This document shows positions 14,482 to 19,382 of a stretch of DNA of 19,382 nt, in pieces. Both the position numbers and the translations under genes were made by a program. Source of the stretch: an uncultured Sphingobium sp. (GTDB taxonomy: Bacteria; Pseudomonadota; Alphaproteobacteria; Sphingomonadales; Sphingomonadaceae); contig CAMLFF010000022.1 in assembly GCA_946479185.1 (NCBI GenBank), positions 1 to 19,382 of the forward strand, written 5' to 3'. Numbering within the stretch: the first letter of the stretch is position 1; each line of letters starts with the position of its first letter. The notes beneath the pieces are model-generated. The model worked only from the letters and a program-made list of their open reading frames with translations, did no database searches and was not told the origin of the DNA.

Positions 14482-15795
14482 TTAACGCGCCTGTGCTGCT
14501 GGATTTGCTGGACTGACCTTCCAGATCGTATTGGAAAGGTCGTCCGCGATATAAAGGACTGCTCGTCTGGTATCGTAAGTCACGCCAACCGGCCTTCCAC
14601 GCGCTTTGCCGTTGACGAGGAAACCGGTCACAAAGTCGCGCTGCTCGCCGGACGGACGACCGCTCGCAAATGGAACCCAAGTGACTTTATAGCCCGAGAG
14701 GTCAGGCCGGTTCCAACTGCCGTGCTGGCCCACAAAGGCGCCTTCGCGATAGGCGCCGCCCATGCCATTGCCGCTCACGAACGTTAGGCCAAGGGCAGCG
14801 ACATGAGCACCCAGCGCGTAATCGGGCGCGATGGCGCGGGCCACCATGTCTGGCCGCTGCGGCCGCGCGCGCGGATCGACATTCTTGCCCCAGTAGCTCC
14901 ACGGCCAGCCATAAAAGGCGCCCGGCTGCACGGATGTAAGATAATCCGGCACGAGATGCGGCCCGATCTCGTCACGTTCGTTCGCGACAGCCCATAGGCC
15001 TTTGGTCCAGGGATTGATCGCAAGCGCAGTCGGGTTGCGCAGGCCACTGGCATAGGTACGCCGCGCACCAGTCACACGATCGATTTCCCAGATGACCGCG
15101 CGCTCTTCCTCAATCTCCATGCCGCGCTCGCCGATATTGCTGTTCGAGCCAATGCCGACATAGAGCTTGCTGCCATCCGCGCCCGCAGCGAGCGACTTGG
15201 TCCAGTGATGATTGACCTGCGATGGCAGCTTCGTCACCTCGACGCCGCTCGAACGCGGGATAGCCGTCTGGCCGTCACTGTAAGGGAAGCGCAGCAGCTT
15301 ATCCTGATCGGCAACGTAAAGATTGCCATCCACAAAGGCGAGACCATAGGGCGCATCCAGCCCGTCGATGAAGATCGTGCGGGCCTCGGGTTTCCCATCA
15401 CCATTCGCATCCCGCAGCAAGGTGATGCGGTCGCCACTCTTAACATGAGTGGTGCCCAGGCCCTTGATGTAACCCGCAATCACATCCTTGGGCCGCAACT
15501 TCGGCGCATTGCCGCCACGTCCTTCAGCGACCAGCAAGTCGCCATTCGGCAGCACGAGCATCTTGCGGGGAATGAGCAGGTCCGTGGCCAGCGGAACGAT
15601 CGTGAAGCCCTTGGGCACGGTCGGGGTTTGACCCTCCCACCCGGCGGGCTTGGCGATCTTGATCGTCGGCACAAGCTTTTGCTGGATCGAGGGAAGCTGC
15701 GGGGTCGCCCCGGTTTCCTTCACATTGTTCGAGCCACCACAAGCGGCGAGCAGCAATGTAGCGGATGCCGTGAAACAGAGCAGGCTGGTCCTCAT
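14482..15795 (-). CDS. Lipoprotein beta-propeller dehydrogenase, PQQ-type sugar/sorbosone dehydrogenase family
   Basis: A 437-residue exported protein. The signal peptide ends in the lipobox LAAC with Cys19, so it should be lipid-anchored on the periplasmic side. The rest is a soluble-glucose-dehydrogenase-like propeller: FTIVPLATDL at the first blade, YGLAFVDGNLYVAD, NHHWTKSL, DGSKLYVGIGSNSN, SGLRNPTALAINP, GAFYGWPWSYWG, GQHGSWNRP and RPVGVTYD followed by LYIADD. Family members oxidise sugars or sorbosone with PQQ, but many are uncharacterised, and I cannot confirm PQQ ligands from sequence alone. Its ATG overlaps the DUF2231 stop in an ATGA, so the two are co-translated. The DUF2231 partner may be its membrane electron acceptor or anchor, which is inference. 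Confidence 0.88.
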   Translation of the reverse strand: MRTSLLCFTASATLLLAACGGSNNVKETGATPQLPSIQQKLVPTIKIAKPAGWEGQTPTVPKGFTIVPLATDLLIPRKMLVLPNGDLLVAEGRGGNAPKLRPKDVIAGYIKGLGTTHVKSGDRITLLRDANGDGKPEARTIFIDGLDAPYGLAFVDGNLYVADQDKLLRFPYSDGQTAIPRSSGVEVTKLPSQVNHHWTKSLAAGADGSKLYVGIGSNSNIGERGMEIEEERAVIWEIDRVTGARRTYASGLRNPTALAINPWTKGLWAVANERDEIGPHLVPDYLTSVQPGAFYGWPWSYWGKNVDPRARPQRPDMVARAIAPDYALGAHVAALGLTFVSGNGMGGAYREGAFVGQHGSWNRPDLSGYKVTWVPFASGRPSGEQRDFVTGFLVNGKARGRPVGVTYDTRRAVLYIADDLSNTIWKVSPANPAAQAR

Positions 15796-16220
15796 TTCAC
15801 CTCTCCCGCGAATGCCGCCGAATGGCCGATCCAGCCTGCGATCAGGGCCAGTATCGCGCAGATAGCGGAGAGGAACAGGCCGGTCGCGCCGACCGAACTC
15901 CAGGCGTCATGGCTATGCTTGAACGCATTGAGCAGGCCCAACACCCACATCGCCGCAACCACGCCAAGATAGATTGCGCTGTGGCGCCCAAGCCCTGACC
16001 TGCGGTTTCGCACCCAATCCAATATTGCCCATGCGACCACCGGCGCGCCAAACAACAAGGCGCCAGTGATCGCCCATTGCGAAAAATTGGACCACTGGAT
16101 CTCCGCGCTGTTCAGATACGTTATGTCAGAGAGAAACGCCGCAACGAACAAGGCGATCGGGAAGGACAGCAGGATCGCATGGACAGGATGAAGCTGAGGA
16201 TGCGGAATTGGCCGAGACAT
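15792..16220 (-). CDS. DUF2231 inner-membrane protein
   Basis: A 142-residue membrane protein with four hydrophobic segments: about residues 16-33 (AILLSFPIALFVAAF), 47-67 (QWAITGALLFGAPVVAW), 82-98 (AIYLGVVAAMWVLGLL) and 109-130 (VGATGLFLSAICAILALIAGW). The N-terminal HPQLHPVHAILLSFPIALF is the hallmark of DUF2231, whose conserved His residues have led to suggestions of haem binding. GGAG lies 6 bp before the ATG. It is the first gene of an operon with the lipoprotein dehydrogenase (4-bp overlap), so a redox partnership is plausible but unproven. Confidence 0.88.
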   Translation of the reverse strand: MSRPIPHPQLHPVHAILLSFPIALFVAAFLSDITYLNSAEIQWSNFSQWAITGALLFGAPVVAWAILDWVRNRRSGLGRHSAIYLGVVAAMWVLGLLNAFKHSHDAWSSVGATGLFLSAICAILALIAGWIGHSAAFAGEVK

Positions 16221-16293
16221 TCGAGGCTCCAGCGCAGAGGCGAGATGAAAGTTATCAATTGTTCAATGAGCCACCCGTCCGATGGTTGCATTT

Positions 16294-16300
16294 GGGGTGA
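16294..16300 (+). promoter_or_regulatory. Ribosome binding site deciding the start of the 111-residue gene
   Basis: GGGGTGA stands 5 bp before the ATG at 16306. The other in-frame ATG, at 16282, is preceded by a C-rich sequence without any Shine-Dalgarno match. Confidence 0.6.
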
Positions 16301-16305
16301 CCGCG

Positions 16306-16641
16306 ATGCGCAATGAACAAGGCGGCGCGCGCTATCCAATCACGCCCGATGGCCGCTATTTCGTCGTGCGTGGGCGGCTCTGGCGGATGAGCGACCCAAG
16401 CCTTGCGCCGGACGTGCGCGAAAGATTGGTGAAGGAACTCATGACGGCGCGGCGCGCGGTCGCGACGGCACGGCGGCAGGCCAACCCCGATGCCGAGGCG
16501 ATCGCCCACGCTGCCGTTGATCGTGCGAAGCTGGCACTGGGCGAGCGCGGACCGATCTGGTGGGACGATGGCGCACCTGACGTCAACCGCCACATGGCGC
16601 GCAACACGCCCTATGCGGATTGGTTCGCCGCTCTGGCGTGA
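16306..16641 (+). CDS. Conserved hypothetical protein (111 aa)
   Basis: A 111-residue soluble protein without signal peptide or membrane helix. It begins MRNEQGGARYPITPDGRYFVVRGRLWR, has a charged helical middle (about residues 30-75, rich in Arg, Ala and Glu, including LMTARRAVATARRQ) and ends in GPIWWDDGAPDVNRHMARNTPYADWFAAL. The motifs RYFVVRGRLWRMSDP and DVNRHMARNTPYADW are ones I recognise from small sphingomonad and other alphaproteobacterial proteins of unknown function. It is divergent from DUF2231 and lies 84 bp before the GFA-type gene. No function can be assigned. Confidence 0.8.
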   Translation: MRNEQGGARYPITPDGRYFVVRGRLWRMSDPSLAPDVRERLVKELMTARRAVATARRQANPDAEAIAHAAVDRAKLALGERGPIWWDDGAPDVNRHMARNTPYADWFAALA

Positions 16642-16725
16642 GCGCGATCAGGCGAGATGGCTCTTGCCGATGTGCAGCGACACGGGGCAAAAGAGGCTTG
16701 GGGGCCGCTCGCGAAAGGACTCGCC

Positions 16726-17214
16726 ATGCCGCTAAAGCTCGAAGGATCATGCCGATGCGGAGCTATCCGCTTTTCCGCTGACAGCCATGCACCCGTGCCG
16801 TTCATGCGCTGCTACTGCTCGATTTGCCGAAAAACGGCTGGGGGCGGTGGCTACGCAATCAATCTCCATGCCGACAAGACGACGCTGAAGGTCGAGGGCG
16901 AAACCACCATCTTCCATGCGGAGATTAAGGACGATCAGGGCACTTGTCGGGTGAGCAGTGGCGAGCGGCATTTCTGCGCGCGATGCGGCTCTGCCTTATG
17001 GGTGTTCAGTCCGGACTATCCCGAGCTGCTCCACCCGTTCGCATCGGCAATCGACAGCGAACTGCCCAAGGCTCCGTCGCTCGTCCATATGATGCTCGGA
17101 TCGAAGGCGAGCTGGGTTGAGCCCAAGATCGGGCCGGATGACCAGTGCTTGGAGGAATATCCCGACACTGGCCTCGAGGACTGGCATCGCGCGCACGGCC
17201 TCTGGATCGACTAG
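16726..17214 (+). CDS. GFA-family zinc protein (glutathione-dependent formaldehyde-activating enzyme-like)
   Basis: A 162-residue protein of the GFA/CENP-V fold. Zn ligands are visible as CRC (Cys9, Cys11), CYCSIC (Cys29, Cys31, Cys34) and CARC (Cys84, Cys87), matching the family's two zinc sites. The best-studied member was proposed to help glutathione trap formaldehyde, but most homologues have no proven activity, so only the fold is firm. I start it at the ATG at 16726, with AAGGA 6 bp upstream. A frame beginning at 16657 would add 23 unrelated residues. Its stop is only 7 bp from that of the convergent GNAT gene, leaving no room for separate terminators. Confidence 0.88.
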   Translation: MPLKLEGSCRCGAIRFSADSHAPVPFMRCYCSICRKTAGGGGYAINLHADKTTLKVEGETTIFHAEIKDDQGTCRVSSGERHFCARCGSALWVFSPDYPELLHPFASAIDSELPKAPSLVHMMLGSKASWVEPKIGPDDQCLEEYPDTGLEDWHRAHGLWID

Positions 17215-17221
17215 CGAGCGA

Positions 17222-18040
17222 TCAAATCTCGCGCGCGAAGCGGTAGCTTGTCTGCTGGAAGTCTCGGGAGCGAAAGAAGCCATGATCATTGTTGATCATG
17301 ACGTCGCTCATTGCCTCAATCTGCTGGCACCCGGCCTTCGATAGCGCTTGCTCGGCGGCGGAGAGCATGGCGGTCGCGAAGCCGCGGCGGCGGTGCCCCT
17401 TGTCCACGATGACGACGGTCAGTCGACCGATCAGCCCATGCTGTATCGATGGGATGATGGCCCAGCCGCAACAGCCAACGATCCCGCCATAATCGGCCAC
17501 GACCAGCCCACCCTTTGCCTTTCGCGTGATGGCGAGATTGGCGAGGATCACATCGGGCTCGATGGATATGCCGCTCAACTGGCCGAGCAATTTGGCAAGG
17601 GCAGCGGCATCGGCTGGTTTGGCGTCACGAACCTTGAGGACAGGCTCGGGTGCGGGCTTAGGCTTAGGAGCTGGCTTGGGCGCTGGGGCCTCACGACCGA
17701 CTCGTTTTCGGCTTGGTGGCGGGGCCGCGCTCTTCGGCGTCTTCGCACGCGGCGGAGAAGGCTTGGCGCTGTCTCTCGCTGACGGTTGCCGCGCCGGTGT
17801 CGTATCTGCCGATTGCTTCCATGTGCCAAGCGCGCTGCTGCGCAGATATTGCGCAATATCATCCGCGCTTGCGGTCAGCCCCTCCTTGCCGATGCCGAGC
17901 AGTGAATCCCCTTTGGCATCCTTCAAGCCATATTTGCCGAAATCGCCGATCCCCGGTTTGCGGCGCCTTGATTTCACCAGCTTGAGCTGCCGGTGTTCAG
18001 CCATATCGCGCAAGTCGTCGTCGCTGATCTCGGCGCTCAT
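17222..18040 (-). CDS. GNAT acetyltransferase fused to a basic N-terminal domain
   Basis: A 272-residue three-part protein. Residues 1-78 form a small basic domain (DLRDMAEHRQLKLVKSRRRKPG, then GDFGKYGL, LLGIG, ADDIAQYLR and TWK) that I recall as a stand-alone protein in alphaproteobacteria. Residues 79-133 are a Pro/Ala/Lys-rich linker with PAPKPAPKPKPAPEP, probably unstructured. Residues 134-272 are a GNAT domain with the acetyl-CoA loop KGHRRRGFA (Arg217-Gly220) and the end MINNDHGFFRSRDF. The basic start and flexible arm suggest binding to nucleic acid or another acidic partner, with the acetyltransferase acting nearby; this is inference. The ribosome site before the ATG is weak. The gene lies 31 bp after the DUF2945 stop, on the same strand. 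Confidence 0.85.
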   Translation of the reverse strand: MSAEISDDDLRDMAEHRQLKLVKSRRRKPGIGDFGKYGLKDAKGDSLLGIGKEGLTASADDIAQYLRSSALGTWKQSADTTPARQPSARDSAKPSPPRAKTPKSAAPPPSRKRVGREAPAPKPAPKPKPAPEPVLKVRDAKPADAAALAKLLGQLSGISIEPDVILANLAITRKAKGGLVVADYGGIVGCCGWAIIPSIQHGLIGRLTVVIVDKGHRRRGFATAMLSAAEQALSKAGCQQIEAMSDVMINNDHGFFRSRDFQQTSYRFAREI

Positions 18041-18071
18041 GGGACTCGTTTTCTGGCGGCCAACCGCGCCC

Positions 18072-18278
18072 TTAATCCTTGCTCAGCGCCTGCGCCTTGT
18101 GCGCGGCGCGCTTGCCATCCTCGGTCTCGACGATGAACTGCGGCTCATCTTTCGAGGCGGCGACCTTGTGACCTTTGATGTGCGTGGGGCTCGTCACTTT
18201 CTTGACCACCTTGCCATGCGCTTCGCCGCCATGGCTCTTCCAGGATACTTTGGTGCCTGCCTTGGGGTTCTCGTCCAT
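18072..18278 (-). CDS. DUF2945 / HVA1-family TUDOR-like small protein
   Basis: A 68-residue basic protein. GTKVSWKSHGGEAHGKVVKKVT, then HIKGHKVAASKDEPQFIVETEDGKRAAHKAQAL, is the pattern of the DUF2945 (hypervirulence-associated, Tudor-like) family: a short beta-barrel with a W-K-S-H-G-G signature. Its role in bacteria is not known; Lys/His richness would allow contact with nucleic acid. AGGAGA lies 6 bp before the ATG. It sits in the same-strand group between DUF3253 and the GNAT gene. Confidence 0.88.
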   Translation of the reverse strand: MDENPKAGTKVSWKSHGGEAHGKVVKKVTSPTHIKGHKVAASKDEPQFIVETEDGKRAAHKAQALSKD

Positions 18279-18333
18279 GCCTGCTCTCCTTCATGGCATG
18301 AACAGTCGAGCTGGGAAAATGTTGCCGTGGCTC

Positions 18334-18609
18334 CTACGCCTTGTCATCGCGCGCTATGCGATACGGTCCCGATCGTAGCGCGAGTGGCTTCCCTTTCCAG
18401 CTCAGGCACACCAATCCCTCGCTCACCATTGTATCGATGGCGGCATGAACCTGCGGCATGGCCTCGCGCCAATCGGTCGCTGGCGCAGCAGCACCGGCTC
18501 CAGCCGTGATCGCCCTCGCCACTTCGCTTGGGCAGATCGTCGCACCTGTGTCCCGCGCGGCCAGCAGCGCGAGCGTGAAGGCGCGCGCATCCTTAGGTGC
18601 TTCTGTCAC
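18334..18609 (-). CDS. DUF3253 small protein (winged-helix-like)
   Basis: A 91-residue protein of the DUF3253 family. It runs from FTLALLAARDTGATICPSEVARAI through WREAMPQVHAAIDTMVSEGLV to LSWKGKPLAL and SGPYRIAR, a layout like a small winged helix. It begins with a GTG at 18609 that overlaps the TGA of the upstream 94-residue gene in GTGA, and no Shine-Dalgarno sequence precedes it, so it is probably translated by coupling. Homologues are sometimes labelled S-adenosylmethionine tRNA ribosyltransferase, which nothing in this sequence supports. Confidence 0.85.
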   Translation of the reverse strand: MTEAPKDARAFTLALLAARDTGATICPSEVARAITAGAGAAAPATDWREAMPQVHAAIDTMVSEGLVCLSWKGKPLALRSGPYRIARDDKA

Positions 18610-18890
18610 GGCGCGATCAGCCCGATCTTGTCCAAGGCGCTAGCAAGCTCGGCATCCATTGCGTCATCGCCCTTGGGGGTCAGCCGATTGAGCGCCGTGC
18701 GCACACGCTGCTGCGCGATCTGCAATGTCTTGTGCCGCACTTCGCGCGTCGCATTGGTGCGCCAGGAGCGGCTCTCGCCAAGCAGCGCTGCCCATTTGGC
18801 TTCCTCCGCCGACAGGATCGCCAACGCCAGCCGCAATCCATCCCGGCGGCCATGCGCATAATCATCAGACATTTCTAGTCGGTCTCTCAT
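18606..18890 (-). CDS. Conserved hypothetical protein (94 aa) coupled to DUF3253
   Basis: A 94-residue, largely helical and charged soluble protein: MRDRLEMSDDYAHGRRDGLRL, then ALAILSAEEAKWAALL, a basic stretch and a long helix with KTLQIAQQRVRTALNRL. I start it at the ATG at 18890 because GGAG lies 6 bp upstream. The same frame stays open to 19238, but that extension is antisense to the LOV gene and looks non-coding; a further ATG at 18872 has no ribosome site. It is the first gene of the minus-strand group and overlaps DUF3253 by 4 bp. I do not recognise a characterised family. Confidence 0.7.
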   Translation of the reverse strand: MRDRLEMSDDYAHGRRDGLRLALAILSAEEAKWAALLGESRSWRTNATREVRHKTLQIAQQRVRTALNRLTPKGDDAMDAELASALDKIGLIAP

Positions 18891-19065
18891 GGTGAGCTCC
18901 GCCCGATGTGCGTGCGGAAAAATGCAGGATAGCCGACCCCCGGCGCAGCGGCCAGAGCGGAGAGAAAAGCTAATCTGGATCAAAATTGCAGGTTGGGCGT
19001 TCTCGTCATTCCTTGGCAACACATGGTGCGCAAATGGCGTTGGGGCGGACAGTTTGACGAACGAC

Positions 19066-19382
19066 ATGCCGGAGAACGGCGAGGACCGCCTCAAGGCCCA
19101 GGATTCAGAACGCATCGCGGCAGAAGTTGTCGGGATGGATCGTGGCACCGACCCATTTGTTGCGGCAGTGCGCGCCACGCGCATGCCGATGATCATCACC
19201 AATCCGCGGCTGCCGGACAATCCGGTCGTGTTCGCCAATGAATCCTTTTGCAGGTTGAGCGGCTATGACCGCTCGGAGATATTGGGGCATAATTGTCGTT
19301 TTTTGCAGGGGCCTGAAACCGACCCTGCCACAGTGAAGCTGATCCATGATGCGGTCGAGCGGGTCGAAGCCATCGAGATCGA
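19066..19382 (+). CDS. LOV-domain blue-light sensor, probably a histidine kinase (3'-truncated)
   Basis: The start of a PAS/LOV photoreceptor cut by the window end. After a short polar leader, the LOV core begins at about residue 29 (DPFVAAVRATRMPMIITNP) and runs through PVVFANESFCRLSGYDRSEILG to the flavin-cysteinyl site GHNCRFLQG with Cys77 (codon at 19294), then ETDPATVKLIHDAV. The Cys that bonds FMN on illumination and the following RFLQ are intact; the position before Asn is His where most LOV proteins have Arg. In sphingomonads and relatives such a leader usually precedes an HWE/HisKA2 kinase, but the output domain lies outside the window. The exact start is uncertain: TTG at 19054 (a G-rich stretch 8 bp upstream) or ATG at 19066, and the frame is open further upstream. 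Confidence 0.88.
   Translation, partial: MPENGEDRLKAQDSERIAAEVVGMDRGTDPFVAAVRATRMPMIITNPRLPDNPVVFANESFCRLSGYDRSEILGHNCRFLQGPETDPATVKLIHDAVERVEAIEI

Noticed and set aside
15205..15972. 255-residue open frame on the + strand
   Set aside because: It is antisense to the lipoprotein dehydrogenase and DUF2231 genes and has no domain signature.
17526..18509. 327-residue open frame on the + strand
   Set aside because: It runs antisense through the GNAT, DUF2945 and DUF3253 genes, all supported by motifs and ribosome sites. It has no family features.
18334..18609. S-adenosylmethionine tRNA ribosyltransferase label for DUF3253
   Set aside because: This label is carried by some homologues, but the 91-residue protein has no QueA features and is far too short.
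18891..19238. N-terminal extension of the 94-residue minus-strand protein
   Set aside because: It is antisense to the LOV coding region and the intergenic gap, and the ATG at 18890 has its own ribosome site.
1..19382. Insertion sequences, integrase, att sites, CRISPR array, tRNA or riboswitch
   Set aside because: No transposase or integrase motifs, no regularly spaced repeats and no tRNA-like cloverleaf were seen by eye on either strand. A covariance-model scan would be needed to exclude small RNAs.

Overview
The window looks like chromosomal DNA of an alphaproteobacterium, most likely a sphingomonad (Sphingomonadaceae). The reasons are a TonB-dependent receptor with a DIIVTA-type TonB box next to a PepSY membrane protein, a LOV photoreceptor gene, several small conserved proteins typical of that group as I remember it (DUF2945, DUF3253, a 111-residue hypothetical protein, a 73-residue membrane protein), and moderately high GC with ATG/GTG/TTG starts. 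No rRNA, tRNA, CRISPR array, insertion sequence or phage gene was found. No stretch longer than about 180 bp is without a gene.

Region 1 (1-10582) is a compact catabolic island that appears aimed at guanidino, ureido or amino compounds. On the + strand are a class III aminotransferase of the AGXT2L/phospho-lyase type (cut by the left edge) and an overlapping APH-fold kinase. Then come an agmatine deiminase (-), a GcvA-type LysR regulator (+), an MFS transporter (-), a PatD-like aminoaldehyde dehydrogenase (-), an arginine-deiminase/DDAH-fold hydrolase (-), an M20 carbamoylase-type Zn hydrolase (-) and a second GcvA-type LysR (+). Read together: two enzymes could open guanidino groups to ureido groups, the M20 enzyme could remove the carbamoyl group, the kinase/phospho-lyase pair or the aminotransferase could make an aldehyde, and the dehydrogenase could oxidise it to an acid. 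The true substrate is unknown. The combination does not match the textbook agmatine pathway, because no AguB nitrilase is present and a kinase/phospho-lyase pair is.

Region 2 (10690-14212) is a transport unit: a TonB-dependent outer-membrane receptor with a PepSY inner-membrane protein one base downstream, probably for ferric siderophores or another metal chelate. It lies behind a symmetric nested dyad that could be a Fur-type operator.

Region 3 (14213-16220) is an operon of a DUF2231 membrane protein, a lipoprotein beta-propeller sugar dehydrogenase (sorbosone/PQQ type) overlapping it by 4 bp, and a 73-residue single-pass membrane protein.

Region 4 (16306-19382) holds small genes. Two are on the + strand: a conserved hypothetical and a GFA-family Zn protein. 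A minus-strand group contains a 94-residue hypothetical protein, DUF3253, DUF2945 and a GNAT acetyltransferase fused to a basic N-terminal domain. Divergent from these, and cut by the right edge, is a blue-light LOV-domain protein.
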